Part shown: positions 57,716-64,000 of the stretch, one piece after another
Layout: every line of letters starts with the position of its first letter
Numbering within the stretch: position 1 is the first letter of the stretch
Assembly (NCBI GenBank): GCA_020073465.1
Contig: JAIQFC010000010.1
Coordinates: forward strand, 1-64,000
Reading direction: 5' to 3'
DNA from: Terriglobia bacterium
GTDB lineage: Bacteria; Acidobacteriota; Terriglobia; Terriglobales; Acidobacteriaceae
DNA length: 64,000 bases
The notes under the pieces: generated by a model
Databases searched by the model: none
What the model was told of the DNA's origin: nothing
The model's input: the letters and a program-made list of their open reading frames with translations, nothing else
Program-made: the position numbers and the translations under genes

Positions 57716-58311
57716 GCCCAGACGAACTCCGCGATCTTTGGCACACCGAATCACCTTTACTGTCCGCAAAGGAGGGAGAAGAAGTGTTGACTCTTGTCAT
57801 TGAAAGAACCCGCAACTTCGACCGCCAGATTGCCGTTCGAAATGCAATCGAGTGTTGCGCTGCTGTCTTTGTGACGTTGCTGTTTTCCTGGTTCGCCTGG
57901 CGGGCTCCGGGGTTGCTGGAGGGCACTGGCATGGCCATCGTTGCTGCCAGCGGTGTGTGGATCGCGTTCTACATTCTCCGTTTCGGTTCAGGTCCAAAGC
58001 CGCTGGATCCAGGAGTAAGTTTGAACGCGTACCGGCAGCTTCTGAGAGACGGATACGATCAGCAAATCCGCTTGCTGCGCAATGTGAAGTACTGGTATCT
58101 GTTGCCTCCGTACATCGGCTTGGTGATTGCAAACCTGGGGTTCTGGTTGCGGCTGAAGGCGAGCGGTACGCCTGCCTGGGGCGCCATCGCCGCTATCGGA
58201 GTCGTCACCGGAATTTTCGCACTGGTGTGGATCGCCAATGAATTCTTTGGCGTGCGTCATCTTGAGCGCTTGAAGCGGGACCTGGCTACGACCGAAGCGA
58301 AGGAATCGTGA
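57712..58311 (+). CDS. Membrane protein coupled to the sigma factor, possible anti-sigma factor
   Basis: 199 residues, starting in the ATGA overlap with the sigma gene. An N-terminal cytoplasmic stretch (MSPDELRDLWHTES) resembles the short head of sigma-linked membrane proteins. Four helices follow: near 48-64, 72-90, 129-146 and 155-175. No zinc-binding HxxxCxxC of the classical anti-sigma domain is visible. The position is the main reason to propose a regulatory role. Confidence 0.65.
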   Translation: MSPDELRDLWHTESPLLSAKEGEEVLTLVIERTRNFDRQIAVRNAIECCAAVFVTLLFSWFAWRAPGLLEGTGMAIVAASGVWIAFYILRFGSGPKPLDPGVSLNAYRQLLRDGYDQQIRLLRNVKYWYLLPPYIGLVIANLGFWLRLKASGTPAWGAIAAIGVVTGIFALVWIANEFFGVRHLERLKRDLATTEAKES

Positions 58312-58352
58312 CCGAATGTGTCTGCCAACTGTGGCAAGGGGGCTGGGACTGC

Positions 58353-58571
58353 TTAATCCAGCCCCAGCGGCCGCTTGTTCTCGATGTCTTTCTCCCGCAC
58401 CGGTCGAAACTTGTGCCAGAAGTAAAGGATCGCCGCCACCACGATCCCAATGCCGACGCTGATGGCGAAGAACAGCCGGTACGCCGGCAGCCAGAGCAGC
58501 GTCACGCCCACAATAGCAGCCGCCGCGAGCAAAGCCATGGTGCCGCGGATGGGAATCTTGACCATGGTCAT
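58353..58571 (-). CDS. Small two-helix membrane protein
   Basis: 72 residues from ATG 58571 (ATG 58565 is equally plausible). Two hydrophobic helices (MALLAAAAIVGVTLLW and FFAISVGIGIVVAAILYFW) connected by LPAYRL, ending KFRPVREKDIENKRPLGLD. Same strand as lon, beyond the lon terminator hairpin. The ORF start abuts a 7-bp repeat array. Family and role unknown. Confidence 0.6.
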   Translation of the reverse strand: MTMVKIPIRGTMALLAAAAIVGVTLLWLPAYRLFFAISVGIGIVVAAILYFWHKFRPVREKDIENKRPLGLD

Positions 58572-58620
58572 AGTTTCCAGTTTCCGGTGGCCAGTTTCAA
58601 GTGGGAAGAGGCAAGAGGCG
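58572..58620. repeat. Degenerate 7-bp repeat array upstream of the small membrane gene
   Basis: Consecutive 7-bp units AGTTTCC, AGTTTCC, GGTGGCC, AGTTTCA, AGTGGGA, AGAGGCA, AGAGGCG. On the minus strand the first unit also supplies the GGAAAC that serves as ribosome binding site for the gene starting at 58571. Confidence 0.5.
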
Positions 58621-58636
58621 GAGTGGCACAAAGCAA

Positions 58637-58658
58637 AAGGCCCGCCTAAGCGGGCCTT
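58637..58658 (-). terminator. Terminator downstream of lon
   Basis: A 9-bp stem AAGGCCCGC / GCGGGCCTT with a 4-nt loop, followed on the minus strand by TTTGCTTTG. It lies about 40 nt after the lon stop codon; on the plus strand it lacks a T-run. Confidence 0.7.
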
Positions 58659-58664
58659 CAGAAA

Positions 58665-58699
58665 ACTGGCAACTGGGTACTGGCAACTGGTTACTGCCC
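58665..58699. repeat. 7-bp repeat array abutting the lon stop codon
   Basis: Five consecutive 7-bp units: ACTGGCA, ACTGGGT, ACTGGCA, ACTGGTT, ACTGCCC. The array ends at the lon stop codon. Confidence 0.55.
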
Positions 58700-61107
58700 T
58701 ACTGATGCGTCGCCGGTCCCTCCACCGCATTCGAGGTCATCGGAGCGATGGGCTGCGCAACCGTCTCCTCCACAGAGGGCAGTGGCCCCTCCAACGCAAT
58801 TTGCAGAACCTGATCCATGGTGTCAACGAAGTGCAGCTTCATCGCGGTGCGCAGGTTTTCCGGAACCTCGGCCAGATCTTTCTCATTGTCCTTGGGCAGG
58901 ATCACTTCGAAAAGACCAGCCCGATGGGCAGCGAGCAGCTTCTCTTTCAGTCCCCCGATGGGTAGCACCTTGCCGCGTAGTGTGATTTCTCCGGTCATGG
59001 CGAGATCGCGCCGCACCGGAATCTTGCTCAGAGCGCTGGAAATGGCGGTAGCGATCGTGATTCCGGCCGAAGGTCCATCCTTCGGGATGGCGCCCTCTGG
59101 CACGTGCACGTGCAGATCGAGGTTGCGATAGAAGTCGCGGTTCAGTCCGAGCCGGTGGGCACGCGAGCGTACGTAAGACATCGCCGCCTGTGCCGATTCC
59201 TGCATCACATCCCCAAGCTTTCCGGTCAGAGTCAGCTTGCCTTTGCCATCGACCACGGTTGCCTCGGTGCTGAGGATCGAGCCGCCGACCTCGGTCCAAG
59301 CTAGGCCTGTGACCAAGCCCACTTCGCTCTTCTCGTGGGCCAGCGTGTCGCGGAACTTGATCACGCCCAGGAACTCATTGGCGTTTTCTCCCGTAACCGC
59401 AGCCGTGTAGCTCTCGCCTTCCTTTACCACCTTGCGCGCGACTTTGCGGCAAACATTGCCAATTTCGCGCTCCAGGTTCCGCACGCCGGCTTCGCGGGTG
59501 TAGGAGCGGATCAGCGCCATGATCGCTTCGTCGGTGAACTTAATATTCTTCTCTGACAGACCCGCCTGCTCCATCTGCTTCTTGACCAGGAACTGTTTAG
59601 CGATCTCGACTTTTTCCTGCTCGGTGTACCCATGCAGGCGAAGCACTTCCATGCGGTCCTGCAGGGCCGGCGGAATCGTGTGCATCACATTGGCTGTGGC
59701 GATGAAGAAGACCTGCGAGAGGTCATACTCGACGTCAAGGTAGTGGTCGACGAACATGAAGTTCTGCTCGGGATCAAGCACTTCGAGCAACGCCGCGGAA
59801 GGATCGCCGCGGAAGTCCATCGACATCTTGTCCACCTCATCCAGCATGAAGACCGGGTTCTTGGTCCCCGCCTTCTTCATCATCTGGATGATCTGCCCTG
59901 GCAGCGCCCCGATGTAAGTGCGCCGGTGGCCCCGAATCTCCGCTTCATCGCGCACGCCGCCCAGCGACATGCGGACAAACTTGCGCCCCGTCGCTTTGGC
60001 GATCGACATTCCCAGCGAAGTCTTGCCCACTCCCGGGGGGCCAACGAAACACAGGATCGAACCCTTGGGATTCTTCACCAACTGACGCACGGCGAGAAAC
60101 TCCAGGATGCGTTCCTTGATCTTCTCCAGCCCGTAATGATCTTCGTTTAGAACTTTTTCGGCGCGAGCGATGTTGCGGATTTCCTTCGACCGCTTCTTCC
60201 ACGGCACTGCGAGCAACCAGTCGAGATAATTGCGGGATACCGTGGACTCGGCCGACATCGGCGGCATGGCTTCCAGCTTCTTCAATTCCTGGACAGCCTT
60301 GTCCTTGACTTCCTTGGGCATTCCCGCGGATTCGATCTTCTTTTTCAGTTCGTCGAATTCGCTCTTCTCGCCGCGGCCCAGTTCCTTCTGGATGGCCTTA
60401 ATCTTTTCGTTGAGGTAATACTCTTTTTGCGCCTTTTCCATCTGCCGCTTCACCCGCGACTGGATGGTGCGGTCGACGTTCAGCTTTTCGATTTCGATGT
60501 CCAGAACGTCGGCGATGCGCGTCAGCCGCTCGGCGGGATCGAAAATCTCCAACAGTTCCTGTTTTTCCTCGATCGAGAGCTGCAGGTTGGCGGAGATTAC
60601 GTCGGTCAGCTTGGCCGGATCTTCCATGCGCACGGCCGATATCATGGTCTCGTAATTCAGCGCCTGGCACAGCTTGACGTACTGCTCGAACAGGGAAGTG
60701 ACCCGCTGCATGCTGGCTTCAATCTGCTGGTTCATCTCCGTGGAGTACCGCGCCACCCGAACCACCGCCTGCATGTAGCCTTCGTTGTCCGCGACCTGCA
60801 GAATCTTGCCCCGCTCAATGCCTTCAACCAGGACTTTAATGTTGCCGTCGGGAAGCTTCAGGCTCTGCACGATGTTGACAATGGTCCCGACCTGATAGAT
60901 TTCGTTGGCCTTGGGCTCGTCGATAGAGGCATCGTGCTGGGTCGCCAGGAAAATCTTCTTGTCCGCTGCCAGCGCCTCTTCCAGCGCGCGCACGCTCGAC
61001 TCCCGGCCCACCACGAACGGCGTCATCATGAACGGAAAGATGACCACGTCCCGAATGGGCATCATCGGCAGCTTCTTGCTCTCGAACTTTTCCTTGGATG
61101 TGGTCAC
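58699..61107 (-). CDS. lon: ATP-dependent protease Lon
   Basis: 802 residues from GTG 61105-61107. AAA+ serine protease for damaged and regulatory proteins in the cytoplasm. N-terminal LON substrate domain (about 12-205, [15 protein letters not shown]); AAA domain with Walker [10 protein letters not shown] and Walker [13 protein letters not shown]-terminal protease domain with PKDGPSAG, whose Ser is catalytic, and the Lys in [10 protein letters not shown]. Normal length. It follows clpX by 103 nt with an interposed perfect hairpin. Confidence 0.97.
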   Translation of the reverse strand: MTTSKEKFESKKLPMMPIRDVVIFPFMMTPFVVGRESSVRALEEALAADKKIFLATQHDASIDEPKANEIYQVGTIVNIVQSLKLPDGNIKVLVEGIERGKILQVADNEGYMQAVVRVARYSTEMNQQIEASMQRVTSLFEQYVKLCQALNYETMISAVRMEDPAKLTDVISANLQLSIEEKQELLEIFDPAERLTRIADVLDIEIEKLNVDRTIQSRVKRQMEKAQKEYYLNEKIKAIQKELGRGEKSEFDELKKKIESAGMPKEVKDKAVQELKKLEAMPPMSAESTVSRNYLDWLLAVPWKKRSKEIRNIARAEKVLNEDHYGLEKIKERILEFLAVRQLVKNPKGSILCFVGPPGVGKTSLGMSIAKATGRKFVRMSLGGVRDEAEIRGHRRTYIGALPGQIIQMMKKAGTKNPVFMLDEVDKMSMDFRGDPSAALLEVLDPEQNFMFVDHYLDVEYDLSQVFFIATANVMHTIPPALQDRMEVLRLHGYTEQEKVEIAKQFLVKKQMEQAGLSEKNIKFTDEAIMALIRSYTREAGVRNLEREIGNVCRKVARKVVKEGESYTAAVTGENANEFLGVIKFRDTLAHEKSEVGLVTGLAWTEVGGSILSTEATVVDGKGKLTLTGKLGDVMQESAQAAMSYVRSRAHRLGLNRDFYRNLDLHVHVPEGAIPKDGPSAGITIATAISSALSKIPVRRDLAMTGEITLRGKVLPIGGLKEKLLAAHRAGLFEVILPKDNEKDLAEVPENLRTAMKLHFVDTMDQVLQIALEGPLPSVEETVAQPIAPMTSNAVEGPATHQ

Positions 61108-61172
61108 TGGGTCTCCCTGGGCCTTCCTTCCATGCGTACCTGCTGCTGGCGGTATCTTGCCGACACCCGGCT

Positions 61173-61195
61173 GAGACGCGGCAAAGCCGCGTCTC
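61173..61195. repeat. Perfect palindrome between clpX and lon
   Basis: GAGACGCGGC (61173-61182), AAA, GCCGCGTCTC (61186-61195): a 10-bp perfect stem with a 3-nt loop. No U-tract on the minus strand, so not an intrinsic terminator for clpX. May be a REP-like repeat or an mRNA-processing hairpin. Confidence 0.55.
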
Positions 61196-61210
61196 TATCT
61201 TACCCCTAGC

Positions 61211-62488
61211 TCAGCTTGCCTGCTTCTCGATCATGGCGAACGACGCGCTCCGCTTCTCGACCATCTCGCGAGTCACTTCGAATTCCTTCAATTTCTTCTG
61301 GCTGGGCAGGTTGAACATCAGGTCGAGCATCAACTCTTCCAGAATCATGCGCAGACCGCGCGCACCCACCTTCCGAGCCATGGCCTGGCGTGCGATGGCT
61401 CGCAGCGCCTCGTCATTGAACTTAAGCCGTACATTCTCGAACTCGAACAACCGCTGGTACTGCTTGATAATGGCGTTCTTCGGCCGGGTCAGAATTTCAA
61501 TCAGCGCGAACTCGTCCAGATCCTCCAACATGCCCACCACGGGCAGTCGGCCAACAAACTCGGGAATCAATCCGAACTTGATCAGATCCTCCGGCTGGAT
61601 CTCGGCCAGGAGTTCGTAGTTGCGCTTGCGCGAAGCGCCGCCGTCTTCTTTTTCCGTATCCTCACCGCTGCGGAAGCCTAGCGATTTCTTGCCGATCCGC
61701 CGCGCGATGATCTTCTCCAACCCAACAAATGCCCCACCGCAAATGAACAGGATGTTGGTGGTGTCGACCGGCGTGAACTCCTGGTGCGGATGCTTGCGGC
61801 CACCCTGCGGTGGGACGTTCGCGATCGTCCCCTCCAGAATCTTCAACAGCGCCTGCTGCACGCCCTCGCCGGAAACATCACGGGTAATCGACGGATTCTC
61901 GTCTTTTCGTCCGATCTTATCGACTTCATCGATGTAGATGATGCCGGTCTGCGTGCGGCTCACGTCCCCGTCCGCAGCCTGCAGCAACTTGAGAATGATA
62001 TTCTCGACATCCTCGCCGACGTACCCGGCCTCGGTCAGCGTGGTGGCATCGACGATGGCAAACGGAACGTCCAGCATCCGCGCCAGAGTCTGCGCCAGCA
62101 GCGTCTTCCCGGTCCCCGTCGGACCGATGAGCATGATGTTGGACTTGCTGAGTTCCACCCCGTCGCTTTTCTGACGGTTCATGAAGATGCGCTTGTAGTG
62201 GTTGTAAACCGCGACGGCGAGCTTCTTCTTGGTCTGCTCCTGCCCGATGACATACTCGTCGAGGAACGTTTTAACTTCCTGAGGCTTTGGTAGTTGGTTG
62301 GGAGTGGCGGCCTGCGGTGTGGCCGTGCGGTCGTCTTCGAGGATCGAGTTGCACACCGCCACGCACTCATCGCAGATATAAGCGCGCGGATAGTCGCTGG
62401 GCGACGAGATCAGTTTGGCGACCGCATCCTGCGACTTGTGGCAGAACGAACAGCGCAAAATCTCGTCAGTTCCAGTCCGGTTCTTCAC
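61211..62488 (-). CDS. clpX: ATP-dependent Clp protease ATP-binding subunit ClpX
   Basis: 425 residues from GTG 62486-62488, with AGGAG upstream. Unfoldase feeding ClpP. N-terminal zinc-binding domain with CSFCHK and [11 protein letters not shown]+ domain with Walker A GPTGTGKT and Walker [11 protein letters not shown], sensor and pore motifs, and the IGF-like loop for ClpP docking. Immediately downstream of clpP (gap 69 nt). Confidence 0.97.
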   Translation of the reverse strand: MKNRTGTDEILRCSFCHKSQDAVAKLISSPSDYPRAYICDECVAVCNSILEDDRTATPQAATPNQLPKPQEVKTFLDEYVIGQEQTKKKLAVAVYNHYKRIFMNRQKSDGVELSKSNIMLIGPTGTGKTLLAQTLARMLDVPFAIVDATTLTEAGYVGEDVENIILKLLQAADGDVSRTQTGIIYIDEVDKIGRKDENPSITRDVSGEGVQQALLKILEGTIANVPPQGGRKHPHQEFTPVDTTNILFICGGAFVGLEKIIARRIGKKSLGFRSGEDTEKEDGGASRKRNYELLAEIQPEDLIKFGLIPEFVGRLPVVGMLEDLDEFALIEILTRPKNAIIKQYQRLFEFENVRLKFNDEALRAIARQAMARKVGARGLRMILEELMLDLMFNLPSQKKLKEFEVTREMVEKRSASFAMIEKQAS

Positions 62489-62557
62489 TAAGCTCTACTC
62501 CTCCGTCGGGACGCTGTCTGCAACGTCTCGGTTTCAGTACTCACGCGCGAAGGGCGA

Positions 62558-63175
62558 TCATACCGCTTTTACCGTCTTGTAGATGATATCGTCTATGATT
62601 CCGTATTCCTTAGCCTGCTGGGCGTTCATGATGAAGTCGCGCTCCACGTCTTTCTCCACCTTGTCCAGTTTCTGGCCGCTATGTTTCGAGAGTAACTGGT
62701 TAGTAATCTCCCGCATACGTAGAATCTCACGTGCATGGATGTCGATATCAGTCGCTTGGCCCGACAACCCTCCCATAGAGGGCTGATGTATTAGAATTCG
62801 CGAATTCGGTAGTGCCAATCTCTTTTTAGGTTCGCCTGATGCCAAAAGTAACGCCGCCATCGAGGCGGCCTGGCCCACGCATAGTGTCATCACGTCATTC
62901 TTCACATATTGCATGGTGTCGTAAATCGCCATGCCCGCAGTGATCGACCCCCCCGGAGAGTTGATGTAGAGCTGGATGTCTTTCTCCGGATCTTCCTGAG
63001 CCAGAAAGAGCATCTGCGCAATCACCAGGTTGGCGATGTTGTCGTCGATCGGCGTACCTATGAAGATGATGTTATCGCGCAGCAAGCGGGAGTAAATGTC
63101 GTAGGCGCGCTCGCCCCGCCCGGTCTGCTCGATGACCATCGGTACCAGCATCATTTGTGGATCATTTGGTTTCAC
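62558..63175 (-). CDS. clpP: ATP-dependent Clp protease proteolytic subunit
   Basis: 205 residues from GTG 63173-63175 (AGGTGAAC upstream); the frame is open to TTG 63205, and later ATGs are possible. Serine protease forming the double heptamer with ClpX. Catalytic Ser lies in [10 protein letters not shown], His in [10 protein letters not shown] and Asp in [12 protein letters not shown]. The conserved [19 protein letters not shown] at the N-terminus confirms the family. Confidence 0.95.
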   Translation of the reverse strand: MKPNDPQMMLVPMVIEQTGRGERAYDIYSRLLRDNIIFIGTPIDDNIANLVIAQMLFLAQEDPEKDIQLYINSPGGSITAGMAIYDTMQYVKNDVMTLCVGQAASMAALLLASGEPKKRLALPNSRILIHQPSMGGLSGQATDIDIHAREILRMREITNQLLSKHSGQKLDKVEKDVERDFIMNAQQAKEYGIIDDIIYKTVKAV

Positions 63176-63243
63176 GTTCACCTGCCACACTCCACCCTGA
63201 AACAACGTTCTGTCGTGATAGGGAGGATCGAAAGTGGTCCGCT

Positions 63244-64000
63244 TTACGCGGACTGATGATACAGAAAATCGAGGGTCTTCTCGCTGCGGATTCTGTTCCG
63301 TATTCTATCGAGGCCCCCATCCTGCGTCAAACGAGCACGGACCGCTTCGGAAGTCTGTTTTGTCTGCTTGGCCAGCGCTTCAATCTCGCGATTCAACTCC
63401 TCGTCACTGACCTCGATTTCTTCCAACTCCGCGACGCGATCCAGTAACAACGACGACTTCACGTCCTGCAAAGCCTGTTCCCGCTGACCGGCACGCAGCC
63501 GGGGCAGGTCCATTTTCTTCAGGTCCTCCATCTTCATCCCCTGGGAAGCCAGAGCGCGCAAGCCTCGTTCCAGGCGCAGATCGATTTGCCTTTCCACCAG
63601 CGATTCCGGCACTTCGAATTCGTTGCGCTTCACCAGTTCGGCAACCAGTTTGTCCTTGGCAGAATGCTCAGCAGTGTGCCGCTTTTCCGCCAACATGTTC
63701 TCGCGAATCTGCTTGCGCACCTGGTCGACGCTGGTAAACTCCCCCAGTTCTTTGGCAAAGTCATCGTTCAACTCGGGCAAACTCTTCTGTTTGATGGCGT
63801 GAACCTTCACCGAGTACACAAACGTCTTGCCCGCCAGCCGCTTGTCCGAAGTGTCTTCCGCATACGCAACTTCAAACGTTCGCTCTTCGCCGGAGGATGC
63901 TCCACGAAGGTTCTCGGTAAACTGCGGCACCGTGTTCTTGCCGCCAATCTCGATCAGAACTTCGTCCATGTGTACCGGATTGGCGTCGGGAGCATCACCG
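63244..64000 (-). CDS. tig: Trigger factor, C-terminal part (runs off the window)
   Basis: Ribosome-associated chaperone. Some 251 codons are present and the frame is still open at the window end, so the ribosome-binding N-terminus lies outside. What is visible: the end of the PPIase/FKBP region ([20 protein letters not shown]), followed by the long helical C-terminal domain ([20 protein letters not shown]). The internal Met at 63969 is not a start. It is first in the tig-clpP-clpX-lon order. Confidence 0.92.
   Translation of the reverse strand, partial: GDAPDANPVHMDEVLIEIGGKNTVPQFTENLRGASSGEERTFEVAYAEDTSDKRLAGKTFVYSVKVHAIKQKSLPELNDDFAKELGEFTSVDQVRKQIRENMLAEKRHTAEHSAKDKLVAELVKRNEFEVPESLVERQIDLRLERGLRALASQGMKMEDLKKMDLPRLRAGQREQALQDVKSSLLLDRVAELEEIEVSDEELNREIEALAKQTKQTSEAVRARLTQDGGLDRIRNRIRSEKTLDFLYHQSA

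Overview
The window looks like a chromosomal piece of an Acidobacteriota bacterium, probably class Terriglobia. This is inferred from high GC by eye, many secreted proteins built from Ig-like, ASH (choice-of-anchor D) and beta-propeller modules, frequent GTG/TTG starts, and the order tig-clpP-clpX-lon. No tRNA, rRNA or CRISPR array was seen.

Left edge to about 36 kb is an exoprotein-rich region. It opens with the broken end of an IS481-type element (1-195). Three secreted or lipoprotein paralogs share an SGNH-hydrolase-like C-terminal domain (391-2316, 5101-6855, 7061-8053). The first two are separated by a 2547-bp IS1595-family transposon (2504-5050) with perfect 24-bp terminal inverted repeats, a perfect 8-bp target duplication and passenger genes, one of them frameshifted. 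Next come two divergent paralogs with a GH39-like catalytic domain (8182-10914 and 11352-13337), proC and galE, then an NHL-repeat protein, a beta-propeller/invasin-like Ig protein and an ASH-repeat protein. A CPA2-type antiporter with a small partner gene, a tandem pair of flavin-dependent halogenase homologs and an L-2-hydroxyglutarate oxidase follow. The section closes with a giant BNR-type propeller protein with a 14-glycine tract.

36-51 kb holds modABC, a membrane glycosyltransferase, DUF3467 and GAF proteins, secA, a DUF4034 protein, a three-domain acyl ligase-ACP-acyltransferase and a GAF-transmembrane-AMIN-amidase fusion.

51-64 kb holds a frameshifted lycopene-cyclase-domain gene, three PilZ-domain proteins around a sugar-nucleotide epimerase, engB, an ECF-type sigma factor with a membrane partner, and the proteostasis cluster lon, clpX, clpP and tig (tig runs off the right edge). 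Intergenic spaces here repeatedly carry degenerate 7-bp tandem repeats.

The left half is best read as secreted, surface and carbohydrate-related accessory content. The right half is mostly conserved housekeeping. Functions of the SGNH-like and GH-like proteins are inferred from motifs only.
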